A program made the position numbers and the translations under genes. The notes under the pieces are model-generated. The model searched no databases. It was not told where the DNA came from and saw nothing but the letters and a program-made list of their open reading frames with translations. This document shows, in pieces, positions 9,581 through 18,893 of a stretch of 64,000 nt of DNA. Each line of letters begins with the position of its first letter. The first letter of the stretch is position 1. Location of the stretch: positions 2,405,501 through 2,469,500 of the forward strand of contig NZ_AP021884.1 of NCBI RefSeq assembly GCF_009938015.1. Reading direction: 5' to 3'. This stretch comes from Sulfuriferula plumbiphila. Lineage in GTDB: Bacteria; Pseudomonadota; Gammaproteobacteria; Burkholderiales; Sulfuriferulaceae.

Positions 9581-9606
9581 GGCGTAAATTTTAGTGGGCT
9601 ATCTGG

Positions 9607-11412
9607 CTAGTGTAATTCACGGTATATCTTTTCGGCGAGTGCGCGGCTGATGCCTTCGATCCGGGCGATCTCTTCTACCCCGGCATTTTGCAGGCCGCGC
9701 AGGCCGCCGAAATTCTCCAGCAGTTTTTGCCGGCGTTTGGGGCCGATGCCGCCGATATCTTCCAGCGCCGAGTGGGTGCGCGCCTTGCCGCGCCGGGCGC
9801 GGTGGCCGGTGATGGCGAAACGGTGCGCCTCGTCGCGGATGTGCTGGATCAGGTGCAGGCCGGGGTGGTCGCCAGGCAGGCGCGTGGCGCGGCCATCGGT
9901 GGTGATGAGCTGCTCCATGCCGGCCTTGCGCTCGATGCCCTTGGCGACACCGATCAGCTCGATGTCGGTGATGCCGAGTTCTGCCATGACCTCGCTGGCG
10001 ATGTGGAGCTGGCCGGTGCCGCCGTCGATCAGGATCAGGTCGGGGCGCCTGGCCTCGGTCTGCTGGATTTTGGTGTAGCGCCGGGTGAGCGCATCGCGCA
10101 TGGCTGCGTAATCGTCGCCGGGGGTAATGCCGCTGATGTTGTAGCGCCGGTATTCGCCGTTTTGCATCGTGCCCTTGTCGTATACCACGCACGACGCCAC
10201 CGTCGCCTCGCCCATGGTATGGCTGATATCGAAGCACTCGATGCGTTGCAGACCGGGTAGCGCCAGCGCTTCCTGCAGCGCAGTGAGGCGTGCCTGTTGC
10301 GTGGCTTTTTGCGCAAGCTGGCGGGTAATCGCGATACGCGCGTTGCCCTGGGTCATGGCCAGCCAGCTGCGGCGTTCGCCGATGGGGTTGATCTGGATGC
10401 TGACTTTGCGCCCGGCCTGCTCGCTGAAAACTGCCGCGAAGGCATCCACGTCCACCGGCTCGGAGACAATAATCTGGGGAGGAATGGTGCGGTTGAGATA
10501 ATGCTGGGCGAGAAAAGCTTGCATGGCTTCTTCTGGCGCCACGTCCTGGGCATTTTGCGGGAACAGGGTCTTGTCACCCAGGTGCCGTCCACCACGTATC
10601 ATCAGCAGGTTAACGCAGAGCAGGCCGTGCTCGGCCACCACTGCCACTACATCCACATCCACGCTGCTGTGGCTGGAGACAAACTGCTTCTCGCGCACCG
10701 CGGTAAGGCTCTTGATCTGGTCACGGTATAGCGCCGCTTCTTCATAGCGCATGGCTGCCGCGGCATGCTGCATTTTTTCGGTAATCGCCTGCAACACCTC
10801 GTTTTCCTTGCCGTCCAGGAACAGCGCGGCGTTCTTCACGTCGGCGGCGTAGTCCTCGGCGCAGATCAAATCCACGCACGGTGCAGTACAACGCTTGATC
10901 TGGTGCAGCAGGCAGGGCCGCGAGCGATGGTTGAATACGCTGTCCTCACAGGTGCGCAGGCGGAACACCTTTTGCAGAATCTGGATGCTGTCGCGCACCG
11001 CATGGGAATTGGGAAAGGGGCCGAAGCACCGGTCCTGGCGCTGCGGCGTGCCGCGAAAATAGGCCAGGCGCGGGTAGCGGTGGCCACTGAGCATGAGGTA
11101 GGGATAGGACTTGTCGTCGCGGAACAGGATGTTGTAGCGCGGCGACAGCGCCTTGATCAAGTTGTTTTCCAGCACCAGCGCTTCGGATTCGGAGCGCGTG
11201 ACGGTGATCTCCACGCTGGCAATTTTCGCCACCATCAGACGGATGCGCGGGCTCTGGTCGTTCTTCTGGAAATACGATGCCACACGCTTTTTCAGGTCGC
11301 GCGCCTTGCCTACATAAAGCACTTCGCCACCCTGCCCCAGCATGCGATACACGCCGGGAAGGCTGGGCAGCGTGGCGAGGAATGCCTTGCTGTCGAAAAC
11401 CTCAGTCTTCAT
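9607..11412 (-). CDS. uvrC: Excinuclease ABC subunit C
   Basis: A 601-residue UvrC, the nuclease that cuts on both sides of a lesion in UvrABC repair. It has the N-terminal GIY-YIG domain (LPGVYRMLGQGGEVLYVGKA), the UvrB-binding UVR motif (AAAAMRYEEAALYRDQI), the RNase H-like endonuclease domain (ECFDISHTMGEATVASCV, with later catalytic Asp in LILIDGGTGQLH) and C-terminal helix-hairpin-helix repeats (IGGIGPKRRQKLL and IEGISRALAEKI). I start at the ATG at 11412 (MKTEVFD); the frame is open further upstream, but that part overlaps the tautomerase gene. The start overlaps the tautomerase stop by 11 bp. Confidence 0.95.
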   Translation of the reverse strand: MKTEVFDSKAFLATLPSLPGVYRMLGQGGEVLYVGKARDLKKRVASYFQKNDQSPRIRLMVAKIASVEITVTRSESEALVLENNLIKALSPRYNILFRDDKSYPYLMLSGHRYPRLAYFRGTPQRQDRCFGPFPNSHAVRDSIQILQKVFRLRTCEDSVFNHRSRPCLLHQIKRCTAPCVDLICAEDYAADVKNAALFLDGKENEVLQAITEKMQHAAAAMRYEEAALYRDQIKSLTAVREKQFVSSHSSVDVDVVAVVAEHGLLCVNLLMIRGGRHLGDKTLFPQNAQDVAPEEAMQAFLAQHYLNRTIPPQIIVSEPVDVDAFAAVFSEQAGRKVSIQINPIGERRSWLAMTQGNARIAITRQLAQKATQQARLTALQEALALPGLQRIECFDISHTMGEATVASCVVYDKGTMQNGEYRRYNISGITPGDDYAAMRDALTRRYTKIQQTEARRPDLILIDGGTGQLHIASEVMAELGITDIELIGVAKGIERKAGMEQLITTDGRATRLPGDHPGLHLIQHIRDEAHRFAITGHRARRGKARTHSALEDIGGIGPKRRQKLLENFGGLRGLQNAGVEEIARIEGISRALAEKIYRELH

Positions 11413-11587
11413 CCAGCAATTGGCCCGCGATTGCCCAGTTTTCTTCCGGCAGTTCATCGAAGGCGATGTAGGTATATGAAGCAGGCTTACCCGCCACACG
11501 TTCCAGCGTGTCGGTGATTTCTGCGGCGATTTTCTGCTTTTGTTCGCGGCTCAAACTGCCTGCGATGCGGATGTTCACGTAAGGCAT
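11402..11587 (-). CDS. 4-oxalocrotonate tautomerase family protein
   Basis: A 61-residue protein starting MPYVNIRI. After removal of the initiator Met the N-terminal Pro is the catalytic base of the tautomerase superfamily. The length and the following helix (SREQKQKIAAEITDTLERV) fit the 4-OT/PptA group of small oligomeric tautomerases; the physiological substrate is not known and many chromosomal copies are not part of aromatic degradation. It ends inside the start of uvrC and lies 3 bp downstream of the uracil-DNA glycosylase gene, so it belongs to this dense minus-strand run. Confidence 0.82.
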   Translation of the reverse strand: MPYVNIRIAGSLSREQKQKIAAEITDTLERVAGKPASYTYIAFDELPEENWAIAGQLLDED

Positions 11588-11590
11588 GGC

Positions 11591-12226
11591 TCATCTCTCC
11601 TTGTCAGCACGGATGCGCGCAAACACAGCGCGGAACATGTCCGGCGTCAGGCGGCGCGTCTGCGTATTGTAGCGGCTGCAATGGTAGCTGTCGTAAAGCG
11701 CGCGCCCGTCACCCAGCGCATGCACCGCGCCATGTCCGAAGGCATGGTATCTGGCTTTCAGCCCCAGCGCCATGAGCACGGCGGCATGTGCGACGCTACC
11801 CAATGCAAGGATGGCCAGATCCTTGGAGAGCGCGGCAATTTCATGCGCCAGATAATGATTGCACCGGCGAATCTCGGCGGTTTCCGGCTTGTTGGCCGGA
11901 GGCAGGCATTTGACTGCGTTGGTAATACGGCAGCCGTGCAGTTGCAACCCGTCGTCGGCGCTCACCGACGCGGGGCGGCTGGCGAAACCATAGGCGTGCA
12001 GGGTTTCGTAGAGCAATATCCCCGCGTGGTCGCCGGTAAACGGGCGGCCGCTACGGTTGGCGCCATGCATGCCGGGGGCGAGACCGACAATCAACAGCCA
12101 GGGCGCGGCATCGCCAAACGGTGCGACCGGGCGCGCGTGGTAGCCTGGATGCGCCACGCGTACCTGGTCGAGGAAAGCGGCGAGGCGCGGGCAGGTACGG
12201 CAGTTCAGATCAAAAGACGTCATCAA
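11591..12226 (-). CDS. Uracil-DNA glycosylase, family 5 (UDGb-like)
   Basis: A 211-residue DNA repair enzyme that removes uracil (and possibly other deaminated bases) from DNA. Motif 1 is GLAPGMHGANRSGRPFTGD, typical of family 5 (A in place of the catalytic Asp/Asn of other families), followed by TNAVKCLPPANKP; near the C-terminus YHCSRYNTQT supplies the motif-2 His-Cys/Ser segment. Cys residues at CRTCPRL and the later Cys residues fit the iron-sulfur cluster of the family. The start overlaps the stop of the CDF transporter gene by 4 bp. A second Met follows the first, so the start may be one codon later. Confidence 0.85.
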   Translation of the reverse strand: MMTSFDLNCRTCPRLAAFLDQVRVAHPGYHARPVAPFGDAAPWLLIVGLAPGMHGANRSGRPFTGDHAGILLYETLHAYGFASRPASVSADDGLQLHGCRITNAVKCLPPANKPETAEIRRCNHYLAHEIAALSKDLAILALGSVAHAAVLMALGLKARYHAFGHGAVHALGDGRALYDSYHCSRYNTQTRRLTPDMFRAVFARIRADKER

Positions 12227-13167
12227 TGGCGGTGCCGGGGGTAAAACGGGATGCCAACCTGTTCAGGTTGTGCGGCGGGCAATTCCGGCTGCAGGGTCAC
12301 ATGGTCGATATCAAAGCGCGTGTGCAGCATTTGCCGCGTGGTGTGGAGAATGTCCGGCCAGTCCTGCATGGCGGGGATTTCCAGATGCGCAGACAGCGCG
12401 ACCTTGCCCGAAGCCAGCGTCCAGATATGCAGGTCATGTACCGAAGTCACCCCGGCTGTCTGCGCCATGGCTCGCCCCACTTCGGGCAAATCGAGATTTT
12501 TCGGCACGCCTTCCATGAGGATGTGCAGCGCCTCTCTCAGCAGGCGGATGCTGGAAACCAGAATCAGCGCCACCACGAACAGCGACAGCAGCGCGTCAAT
12601 CGGCAGCCAGCCGGTGAAGTAGATCACCGCACCCGCCACCAGAGCCGCCACTGAGCCGAGCATGTCCCCCAGCACATGCAGCAGTGCAGCGCGCACGTTG
12701 AGGGTTTGTTCGCCGCGCGCCAGCTGATAGGCAACGAAGATATTCACCGCCAGCCCGATTGCGGCAATCACCATCACGGCGCCGCCCTGCACCGGCTGCG
12801 GTGCATTCAGGCGCGCAATGGCTTCCCACACAATGCCCACCATCAGCGCCAGCATGAGCACGCTGTTGATCAGTGCCGCCACCACTTCGGCGCGTACCAG
12901 GCCGTAGGAGTGCCGATACGACGCCGGACGCTGCGCCAGCCAGCCGGCAAACGCCGCCAGCCCCAGCGCCAGTGCGTCGATCAGCATATGCCCGGCATCG
13001 GAGATCAGGGCCAGCGAGCCTGCCCACCAGCCGCCGCCCGCCTCCACAGCGGCAAATCCCAGCGTCAGCCAGAAGGCGATGCCCACCCCAGCGTGACCAT
13101 GATGGTGATGGCTGTCCCCGTGATGAGCGTGGTCGTGATCCTGGTGCGTGTCTTCAGCCTTGGCCAC
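12223..13167 (-). CDS. Cation diffusion facilitator (Zn2+/Co2+ efflux) transporter
   Basis: A CDF transporter of about 314 residues that exports divalent metal ions by proton antiport. It has a His-rich N-terminus ([13 protein letters not shown]), six predicted helices, the helix-2 metal site [13 protein letters not shown] (His-Asp pair with four-residue spacing), a second one near [14 protein letters not shown], and a cytoplasmic domain with [12 protein letters not shown]. This is the ZitB/CzcD branch. I prefer the GTG at 13167, preceded by AGGAG at eight bases, over the ATG at 13209, which would overlap nagZ by 56 bp with a poor ribosome-binding site. Metal preference is not determined. Confidence 0.85.
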   Translation of the reverse strand: MAKAEDTHQDHDHAHHGDSHHHHGHAGVGIAFWLTLGFAAVEAGGGWWAGSLALISDAGHMLIDALALGLAAFAGWLAQRPASYRHSYGLVRAEVVAALINSVLMLALMVGIVWEAIARLNAPQPVQGGAVMVIAAIGLAVNIFVAYQLARGEQTLNVRAALLHVLGDMLGSVAALVAGAVIYFTGWLPIDALLSLFVVALILVSSIRLLREALHILMEGVPKNLDLPEVGRAMAQTAGVTSVHDLHIWTLASGKVALSAHLEIPAMQDWPDILHTTRQMLHTRFDIDHVTLQPELPAAQPEQVGIPFYPRHRH

Positions 13168-14230
13168 AAGTGTTGCTCCTGTCGGTTGCCCATAAATCGG
13201 CGCTGCCATGTCCTATACCGGCTATGGCGTGAACGGCAGAGGCGTAGCGTGATTGTTCACGTAATTCAGTCATGCCAAGTGGATGCGGTTTGCCATGCAG
13301 GCGTGCGATGCGGGCGATGCTGGTGGCAGGCATGCGCCAGTCGAGCCTGGCCAGCACTTCATCGGCGCCGGCACAGTTGTTGCACACCAGCGCCATGTCG
13401 CAGCCTGCATTGAGTGCGGCCGCCGCACGCGCGACAACATCGCCTGCCACGCTGGCGCCTTGCATGGAAAGATCGTCACTGAAAATCACCCCGTCAAAGC
13501 CCAGCTCGCCACGCAATATCTGTTTCAGCCAGAGCGGAGAAAACCCGGCCGGACGGCTGTCCACCGCGGGGTAGATGACATGGGCAGGCATCATGCCGGT
13601 CATGCCGTAGCCCGCCATCCGGCGAAACGGCACCAGATCAGCCTGCTCGATATCGGCATAACTGCGTTCGTCCACCGGAATTTCCCGATGCGAGTCCGCG
13701 CGCACGAAACCATGGCCGGGGAAATGCTTGCCGACGCTGCCCATGCCCGCGTCCTTGAGGCCGAGCATGAGCTGATGCGCGAGGTCGGCAACCGCATCCA
13801 CATCGCTGTGAAAGGCACGGTCGCCAATCACGCCGGATGCGCCGTAATCCAGATCCAGTACCGGCGTGAAACTCAGATCCACGCCGTGCGCGCGCAACTC
13901 GGCAGCCAGTACATAGCCGCATTCGTGCGCCAGCCGCCGCGCCTCGGCGGGATGCCGATCCCAGATCCGCCCCAGCTCGCGCATCGGCGGCAGCACCGTG
14001 AAGCCATCACGAAAGCGTTGCACGCGTCCGCCTTCGTGATCCACCGCGATGAGCAGATGCGGCGTGCGTAGCGCGTGGATTTCGGCCGTTAGCGCAACCA
14101 GTTGCGCGGGAGACTGATAATTGCGCGCAAACAGGATTACGCCGCCCACCAGAGGATGCGCAAGGCGGCGGCGGTCGTCGCCGGTAAGTGCCACGCCGGG
14201 CACGTCAAGCATGATGGGACCGAGGCTCAT
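13154..14230 (-). CDS. nagZ: Beta-N-acetylhexosaminidase
   Basis: A 358-residue glycoside hydrolase family 3 enzyme that removes GlcNAc from anhydromuropeptides during cytoplasmic recycling of peptidoglycan. Diagnostic segments are [54 protein letters not shown] (the loop with the catalytic His-Asp pair), and [11 protein letters not shown] with the nucleophile Asp. It has no signal peptide, as expected for NagZ. The start overlaps the acpS stop by 4 bp, and acpS-nagZ is a conserved pair in Betaproteobacteria. Confidence 0.93.
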   Translation of the reverse strand: MSLGPIMLDVPGVALTGDDRRRLAHPLVGGVILFARNYQSPAQLVALTAEIHALRTPHLLIAVDHEGGRVQRFRDGFTVLPPMRELGRIWDRHPAEARRLAHECGYVLAAELRAHGVDLSFTPVLDLDYGASGVIGDRAFHSDVDAVADLAHQLMLGLKDAGMGSVGKHFPGHGFVRADSHREIPVDERSYADIEQADLVPFRRMAGYGMTGMMPAHVIYPAVDSRPAGFSPLWLKQILRGELGFDGVIFSDDLSMQGASVAGDVVARAAAALNAGCDMALVCNNCAGADEVLARLDWRMPATSIARIARLHGKPHPLGMTELREQSRYASAVHAIAGIGHGSADLWATDRSNTCGQG

Positions 14231-14610
14231 GGTATGGTTTCCAGTATCACAAAGGCAATAACGTAATCGGATTCATCGCTGATGGAAAGATGCGCGCGCG
14301 CCACGCCCCGCGTTGCCAGCCAGGTTTGCAGATCAGGTGCAAACACCAGTTCGGGTTGCCCCAGTGGGGTATGGTGCACGCGAATATTGCATAGCGCCAC
14401 CGGACTGCGCAAGCCGGTACCGGCGGCTTTTGCCAGCGCCTCCTTGGCGGCGAAACGTTTGGCGAGAAAACGCGCGCCGTCGGACTTGCGCGTAAATTCC
14501 GCCCATTCTTCCGGTGCCAGAATACGCTGTGCCGCACGTTCGCCGTGGCGCGCCAATAGCCGCGCCATGCGCGCCACCGCCACCATATCTGTGCCTATGC
14601 CGTAAATCAT
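14227..14610 (-). CDS. acpS: Holo-[acyl-carrier-protein] synthase
   Basis: A 127-residue phosphopantetheinyl transferase that converts apo-ACP to holo-ACP for fatty-acid synthesis. It has [15 protein letters not shown] at the start (metal-binding Asp), [19 protein letters not shown] (the second metal Glu and the Lys-Glu-Ala motif), and HLSISDE near the end. Length matches AcpS exactly when the ATG at 14610 is used; the longer upstream frame lies inside the radical SAM gene and is not coding. The start codon overlaps the radical SAM stop by one base. Confidence 0.93.
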   Translation of the reverse strand: MIYGIGTDMVAVARMARLLARHGERAAQRILAPEEWAEFTRKSDGARFLAKRFAAKEALAKAAGTGLRSPVALCNIRVHHTPLGQPELVFAPDLQTWLATRGVARAHLSISDESDYVIAFVILETIP

Positions 14611-15413
14611 CAGACGCTGACTCTCACTGCCAGCCCACGCGCGCGGATTTTTTCCGCAAACGCTTCCAGCCAGTCTGCCGGCAATGCCGACAAACGCGGC
14701 GCTTCGGGTTGCTGTGAGGGTCGCGCCAGACCGTACAACAGCACACCTTGCACCGGCACGCCTGCGCTTACGATCCGTCGCACGAAATCCAGATAAGCCT
14801 GCTGTTCCAGCGCGGACGGCGGTGTGCCATCGATGACAAACAGGCAGGTTTGCAGCCAGGTGGCACACTGGCTGGCGACAGCTTGCAGGTTGGCAAACAC
14901 CCGCTCCGGGCTGAGTTTGGCGTGGTTGATGCGGCGCAACCCCTCACGCGTGGCACTGTCCAGCTTGAACCAGACTTCGCCATTGAGAGTGCGCATCTGG
15001 TGCAAACCGTCTTGCACATAGGCCTTGTCCATCAGGCTGCCGTTGGTGATGAGGATCAGCTTGATTTTACCCGTGAGACCAAAACGCGCCACGGCACGAC
15101 CAATCAATCCGATTACCTCGACAAAGGCTTTGGCACTGGTGGGCTCGCCATTGCCGGACAAGGCGATATCGTTAATGCGCCGTGCGCTCTCCGGCACGCG
15201 CGTCGCCATGAAGTCGCCATGCATCAGCTCGTGCAGAAAACTGGCCAGCTCGTGTTCGAGCAGCGATAAGTTGATTTCCGGCGCCGCACCGCGCGTGAGC
15301 CCGGGCACCTGGCAGTAAACGCAGCGCCAGTTGCAGGCATTGTTGGGATTGAGATTGATGCCAACGGATACACCACCCGCGCGTCGCGACACCACCGGAT
15401 AGACATAAGTCAT
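14610..15413 (-). CDS. Radical SAM protein
   Basis: A 267-residue radical SAM enzyme. The cluster-binding motif is ACNWRCVYCQV (CX3CX2C), preceded by SVGINLNPNNA, followed by the SAM-binding ALSGNGEPTSA segment and IKLILITNGSL. This resembles the MoaA/Wyosine/Cfr-like 'elongator' subgroup of stand-alone radical SAM proteins in Proteobacteria whose reaction is unknown. It begins the minus-strand run that continues into acpS and nagZ. I cannot assign a substrate. Confidence 0.8.
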   Translation of the reverse strand: MTYVYPVVSRRAGGVSVGINLNPNNACNWRCVYCQVPGLTRGAAPEINLSLLEHELASFLHELMHGDFMATRVPESARRINDIALSGNGEPTSAKAFVEVIGLIGRAVARFGLTGKIKLILITNGSLMDKAYVQDGLHQMRTLNGEVWFKLDSATREGLRRINHAKLSPERVFANLQAVASQCATWLQTCLFVIDGTPPSALEQQAYLDFVRRIVSAGVPVQGVLLYGLARPSQQPEAPRLSALPADWLEAFAEKIRARGLAVRVSV

Positions 15414-15480
15414 GCCAGCAGCGTCGCGCGAATGATCAGCGGAGGTAAGGGGCGTGTTCAGGGTATTCCACCATGACAGA

Positions 15481-15570
15481 TGGCGGAAGGTGTGAGATTC
15501 GAACTCACGGTGTCGTTGCCGACACGCCGGTTTTCAAGACCGGTGCATTCAACCGCTCTGCCAACCTTCC
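15481..15570 (-). tRNA. tRNA-Ser(UGA)
   Basis: On the minus strand: 7-bp acceptor stem GGAAGGT/ACCTTCC with encoded CCA, a D arm, anticodon loop CTTGAAA (anticodon UGA), a long variable arm typical of class II tRNAs (GTGTCG...CGACAC), and the T arm with GTTCGAATC. Length 90 nt. It lies 67 bp upstream of the radical SAM gene and is transcribed in the same direction. Confidence 0.95.
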
Positions 15571-15806
15571 TTGTTTGTGCCAGGCTCCTGGCGATGCGGC
15601 TCACATTTTAGCTGTGGCCGCACAGATTAGCCAGCGGGAATACTGGCTGCACATAACCAGCAAGATTTTGTTAAAGCGCCAGAATGTTTCGTCGAATAGG
15701 ATGTACGAGAATTACATTGCTATCATTTGCTTTGCAATAAATTTCCTACAATGGATTTACGTCGCGTAACCAGCAACCTCCTGCAGATAACGATACCAAG
15801 CATTAC

Positions 15807-16283
15807 ATGCGTTATTCTCACACTTTCATGATTCGCACTGCCCGCATCATGGCGCGCATATTGCTGTGTCTCTGCCTGCTGGGCGTGGCCAAAGCATGGG
15901 CAGTGATGATCATTGCGAATCCGCATGTATCTGCCACCACCCTGTCCCAAAACGCGCTACGCGCCATGTTCGCGGTGAAATTGCTGCAGTGGCCGGACAG
16001 CCAGCCGGTCAGGGTATTCGTGCTGCCCGACGACAATCCACTGCACCGGGCCTTCTGCAAGGAAGCGCTGGACGTTTACCCGTATCAATTGCGCCAGACC
16101 TGGGACCGGCTGGTCTATTCAGGTACAGGACAGGCGCCGACGGAGGTCGGTTCGGAACAGGAAATGCTCAAAAGGGTTGCCACTACCCCTGGCGCGTTGG
16201 GCTATGCGAGGAAGGTGAAACCGGGCGACCGGGTACGTATCCTTTCAGGAGATAATCCGGGCAGGATCAACTCGGCGGAATGA
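15807..16283 (+). CDS. Small PstS-like periplasmic substrate-binding protein
   Basis: A 158-residue exported protein (signal peptide about residues 12-33, ending near KAWA) resembling one lobe of the phosphate-binding PstS/PBP-like fold: IANPHVSATTLSQNALRAMF, a 'WPDSQPVRVFVLPDDNPLHRAF' style strand-loop with the last residues forming a ligand loop, YPYQLRQTWDRLVYSG, and a C-terminal GALGYARKV. Such short PBP-like proteins are usually encoded next to membrane sensors rather than ABC transporters. Here the stop overlaps the start of a beta-barrel gene by 4 bp, which is followed after 3 bp by a GGDEF-EAL sensor. A role as a ligand-presenting partner is inference. Confidence 0.7.
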   Translation: MRYSHTFMIRTARIMARILLCLCLLGVAKAWAVMIIANPHVSATTLSQNALRAMFAVKLLQWPDSQPVRVFVLPDDNPLHRAFCKEALDVYPYQLRQTWDRLVYSGTGQAPTEVGSEQEMLKRVATTPGALGYARKVKPGDRVRILSGDNPGRINSAE

Positions 16284-17488
16284 TTATGTACCGAGCCAAA
16301 ATCAAAATGCTGGCAGTCATGCTGACGCTCGCAGGCCATGGCATGAATGCAGGCGCCGACAGCCTGCCCGACGGTGTCCAGGTGCATGGTTTTGCCAGCC
16401 AGGCGGTTATCGGCACCAGCCACAACAACTTCTTCGGCGCTACTGAGAACAAGGCCAGCCTTGGTTTTACCGAGTTGGGCGCGAATATTTCCTGGCGCCT
16501 CAATCCCAGCCTGCAGCTGTCTGCCCAGGCCGTTTCGCGCCGCGCAGGTGAAACCGACAATGGCTCGCCGCGCCTCGACCATGCAACCCTGGACTATCTG
16601 GACTATACTATCCACGCTAGCGAGAATGCGCGCTACGGCGTGTATCTGGGCAAGATCAAAAACCCCTACGGCCTGTATAACGAAACCCGCGATGTCGCGT
16701 TCACCCGTCCCGGCATCCTGTTGCCGCAATCCATCTATCTGGATCGCGTACGCAACTTTGTATTATCTTCGCCGGGACTGGCAGTTTATGGCGACAAGAC
16801 GTTGGCTATCGGCAACCTCAGCTATCAATTCGGTGTTATCAGACCAGACACATCTGATAGGGAAACCGAAGGCACCTTCCTGGGGATGGACAGGCCAGGG
16901 ACAATTAAAAGTGATGCTTCCTATATCGGACGGATTCTTCTGGAACCAGGCAATGGTCATTTCAAACTGGCATTGACCGGTGTCAGCATGCGCGCGCATT
17001 ACCAGCCGGAGGTGTCAGATACCCTGCACGCCGGAAATATTCACTTTGACGCCTGGGTATTCTCCGGACAATACAATGCAGAAAACTGGGTGTTCACTAG
17101 CGAATACGCGCAAAACCGTATTAACGCCCAGAATTTTGGCGCCTTTTTCCCGAATCACTCTGCAACCGGCAGCAGTTACTATGTTCAGGGAACTTATCAG
17201 CTCACACCAGGCTGGTCAGCCCTGGCACGCTATGACGTCACCTACAGGGATAAAAACGACAAGGATGGCCAGGCATTCAGTGCAATGACCGGCGTGCCTC
17301 CCTATAGCCGATTTGCCAAAGACCTGGCCGCCGGCCTGAGCTACAGGCTCGGCAATAACTGGCTGCTGCGTGGTGAATTTCATCACGTGGATGGTACCGC
17401 CTGGTTACCCTACAGTGACAACCCCAATCCAGCTGTCACCACGCGACACTGGAATATGTGGTTATTTCAGGCGGCTTACCGCTTCTAG
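16280..17488 (+). CDS. Outer-membrane beta-barrel (porin-like) protein
   Basis: A 402-residue exported protein with a signal peptide (hydrophobic stretch about residues 9-24), then alternating amphipathic strands rich in Tyr, Gly and Asn, and a C-terminal strand ending in aromatic Phe (WLFQAAYRF), the usual BAM recognition end. Segments such as HGFASQAVIGTSHNNFFG and YGVYLGKIKNPYGLYNETRD resemble the DcaP-like or unnamed porin groups. It lies between a PBP-like protein and a membrane c-di-GMP enzyme with 4-bp overlap and 3-bp spacing, so all three form an operon. No specific substrate can be given. Confidence 0.72.
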   Translation: MIMYRAKIKMLAVMLTLAGHGMNAGADSLPDGVQVHGFASQAVIGTSHNNFFGATENKASLGFTELGANISWRLNPSLQLSAQAVSRRAGETDNGSPRLDHATLDYLDYTIHASENARYGVYLGKIKNPYGLYNETRDVAFTRPGILLPQSIYLDRVRNFVLSSPGLAVYGDKTLAIGNLSYQFGVIRPDTSDRETEGTFLGMDRPGTIKSDASYIGRILLEPGNGHFKLALTGVSMRAHYQPEVSDTLHAGNIHFDAWVFSGQYNAENWVFTSEYAQNRINAQNFGAFFPNHSATGSSYYVQGTYQLTPGWSALARYDVTYRDKNDKDGQAFSAMTGVPPYSRFAKDLAAGLSYRLGNNWLLRGEFHHVDGTAWLPYSDNPNPAVTTRHWNMWLFQAAYRF

Positions 17489-17713
17489 CCGATGGTCACC
17501 CGATCCGCCAGACTCAGGCGTTTTTTCAGCCTAAAGTGGAAAATCATTGTGCCGCTCAGCCTGGTGCTGCTGGCGGTGAATGCGTCGCTGTCATACATTA
17601 ATTACAGCAGTCAGCGTGCTGAATTTGACAGCGTGCGCAATGCAAGTGAAACGCAAAGCCGGCGTTTCGCCGCTGAAGTCGTCACCCAGCTGGGTGCACA
17701 GCTGGAAACCTCA

Positions 17714-18893
17714 GGATGCTCTGAACAACCCCATCCACCGCGCAGCGGCAGGCGGCGCTGCTTTAAATTTCAAATCAGCCACGCGAAATGCTTAATAAGC
17801 GCCTATTCCCGCGCTGTTTTTAGAGTTTTTAGCCCCGTTCAGGCCGCTTTCCTGATTTCCAGGCGCACTCATCCCGGTAGTGCCCTCAGTTTGTGCCGCG
17901 CCATCCACAGATTGGATAGCGCAAACAGGGTGATGAGCTGGGCCGTATTCTTCTTCAATCCTTTGTAGCGCACCTTGGCGAATCCGAACTGGCGCTTGAT
18001 CACCCGGAACGGGTGCTCTACCTTGGCGCGGATACCCGCCTTGAGTTTCTCCAACTGGTCGATCAATGCATCAATGGGTTTGTCCTTGTCCAGCGCCCGG
18101 CGCTTGCCCGGGCGCATGGCGATGTGCCAGTTGATACTCGCTTTGGCGTCCGGGCGTTTGGCGGCACCCTGGTAACCGGCATCGCCATACACTTCTGTTT
18201 CCTCGCCATGCAACAGCCCATTGGCTTCGATCACGTCATGCACATGGCCAGCCGTGCCGCGCACGGTATGCACCAGTCCGGAATCGGCATCCGCACCAAT
18301 GTGGGCTTTCATGCCGAAGTACCATTGATTGCCTTTTTTGCTGGAATGCATTTCGGGGTCGCGGGTCTTGTCTTTGTTCTTGGTCGAGGTGGGCGCCGGG
18401 ATCAGGGTGGCGTCCACCACGCTGCCGACTTTGAGCAGCAGGCCTTGCTGGATCAGCAGCTGATTGACGGTGGCGAGAATCTGTTCGGCCAGCTGGTGGT
18501 GCTCGAGCCGGTGGCGAAAGCGCAGGATGGTGCTCTCGTCAGGCAGGCGGGCATAGTCTTCGAGTTGGGCAAATTCGCGGTACAGCGGGATGTCGAAGAA
18601 GGCTTCTTCCATGCCCGGATCGGACAGGCTGAACCATTGCTGCATGAAGTGGATGCGCAGCATGGTTTCGAGCGGGAACGGCGGACGCCCGTTGTTGCCT
18701 TGGGGGTAGTGCGGGGCAATCAGCTTGACCAGCGCTGCCCACGGTACGACGTGTTCCATCTGCTCGAGAAATTCACGCTTGCGCGTGCGCTTGAGACTGA
18801 GGTCTAGATTCAGGGTGGTTTGTTTCATGGGCTTAATATTGCCACAATGGACTCGGGTGCGGGGCGCAGAAGTGGGGGTTTTGCAGAGTTTCC
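17714..18893. mobile_element. Complete IS5-family insertion sequence, 1180 bp
   Basis: Both ends are visible. The terminal repeats, read inward, are GGATGCTCTGAACAACCCCA at 17714 and GGAAACTCTGCAAAACCCCC at 18893, imperfect but sharing CTCTG and AACCCC in register. The 4 bp flanking each side are identical (CTCA at 17710-17713 and 18894-18897), a target duplication of the size used by IS5 elements. One transposase gene fills the minus strand. Because both repeats and the duplication are intact, the insertion looks recent and the element potentially active. Confidence 0.93.
17869..18828 (-). CDS. IS5-family transposase
   Basis: A 319-residue DDE transposase: N-terminal DUF772-type region (YPQGNNGRPPFPLETMLRI, FFDIPLYREFAQLE, LPDESTILRFRHRLE), then the catalytic domain with first Asp in VVDATLIPAPTST, second in EVYGDAGYQGA, and Glu in KVEHPFRVIKRQFGFAKVRY. 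Length and motif spacing match the IS5 subgroup. The reading frame is uninterrupted, supporting an intact transposase. It is transcribed opposite to the host gene it interrupts. Confidence 0.93.
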   Translation of the reverse strand: MKQTTLNLDLSLKRTRKREFLEQMEHVVPWAALVKLIAPHYPQGNNGRPPFPLETMLRIHFMQQWFSLSDPGMEEAFFDIPLYREFAQLEDYARLPDESTILRFRHRLEHHQLAEQILATVNQLLIQQGLLLKVGSVVDATLIPAPTSTKNKDKTRDPEMHSSKKGNQWYFGMKAHIGADADSGLVHTVRGTAGHVHDVIEANGLLHGEETEVYGDAGYQGAAKRPDAKASINWHIAMRPGKRRALDKDKPIDALIDQLEKLKAGIRAKVEHPFRVIKRQFGFAKVRYKGLKKNTAQLITLFALSNLWMARHKLRALPG

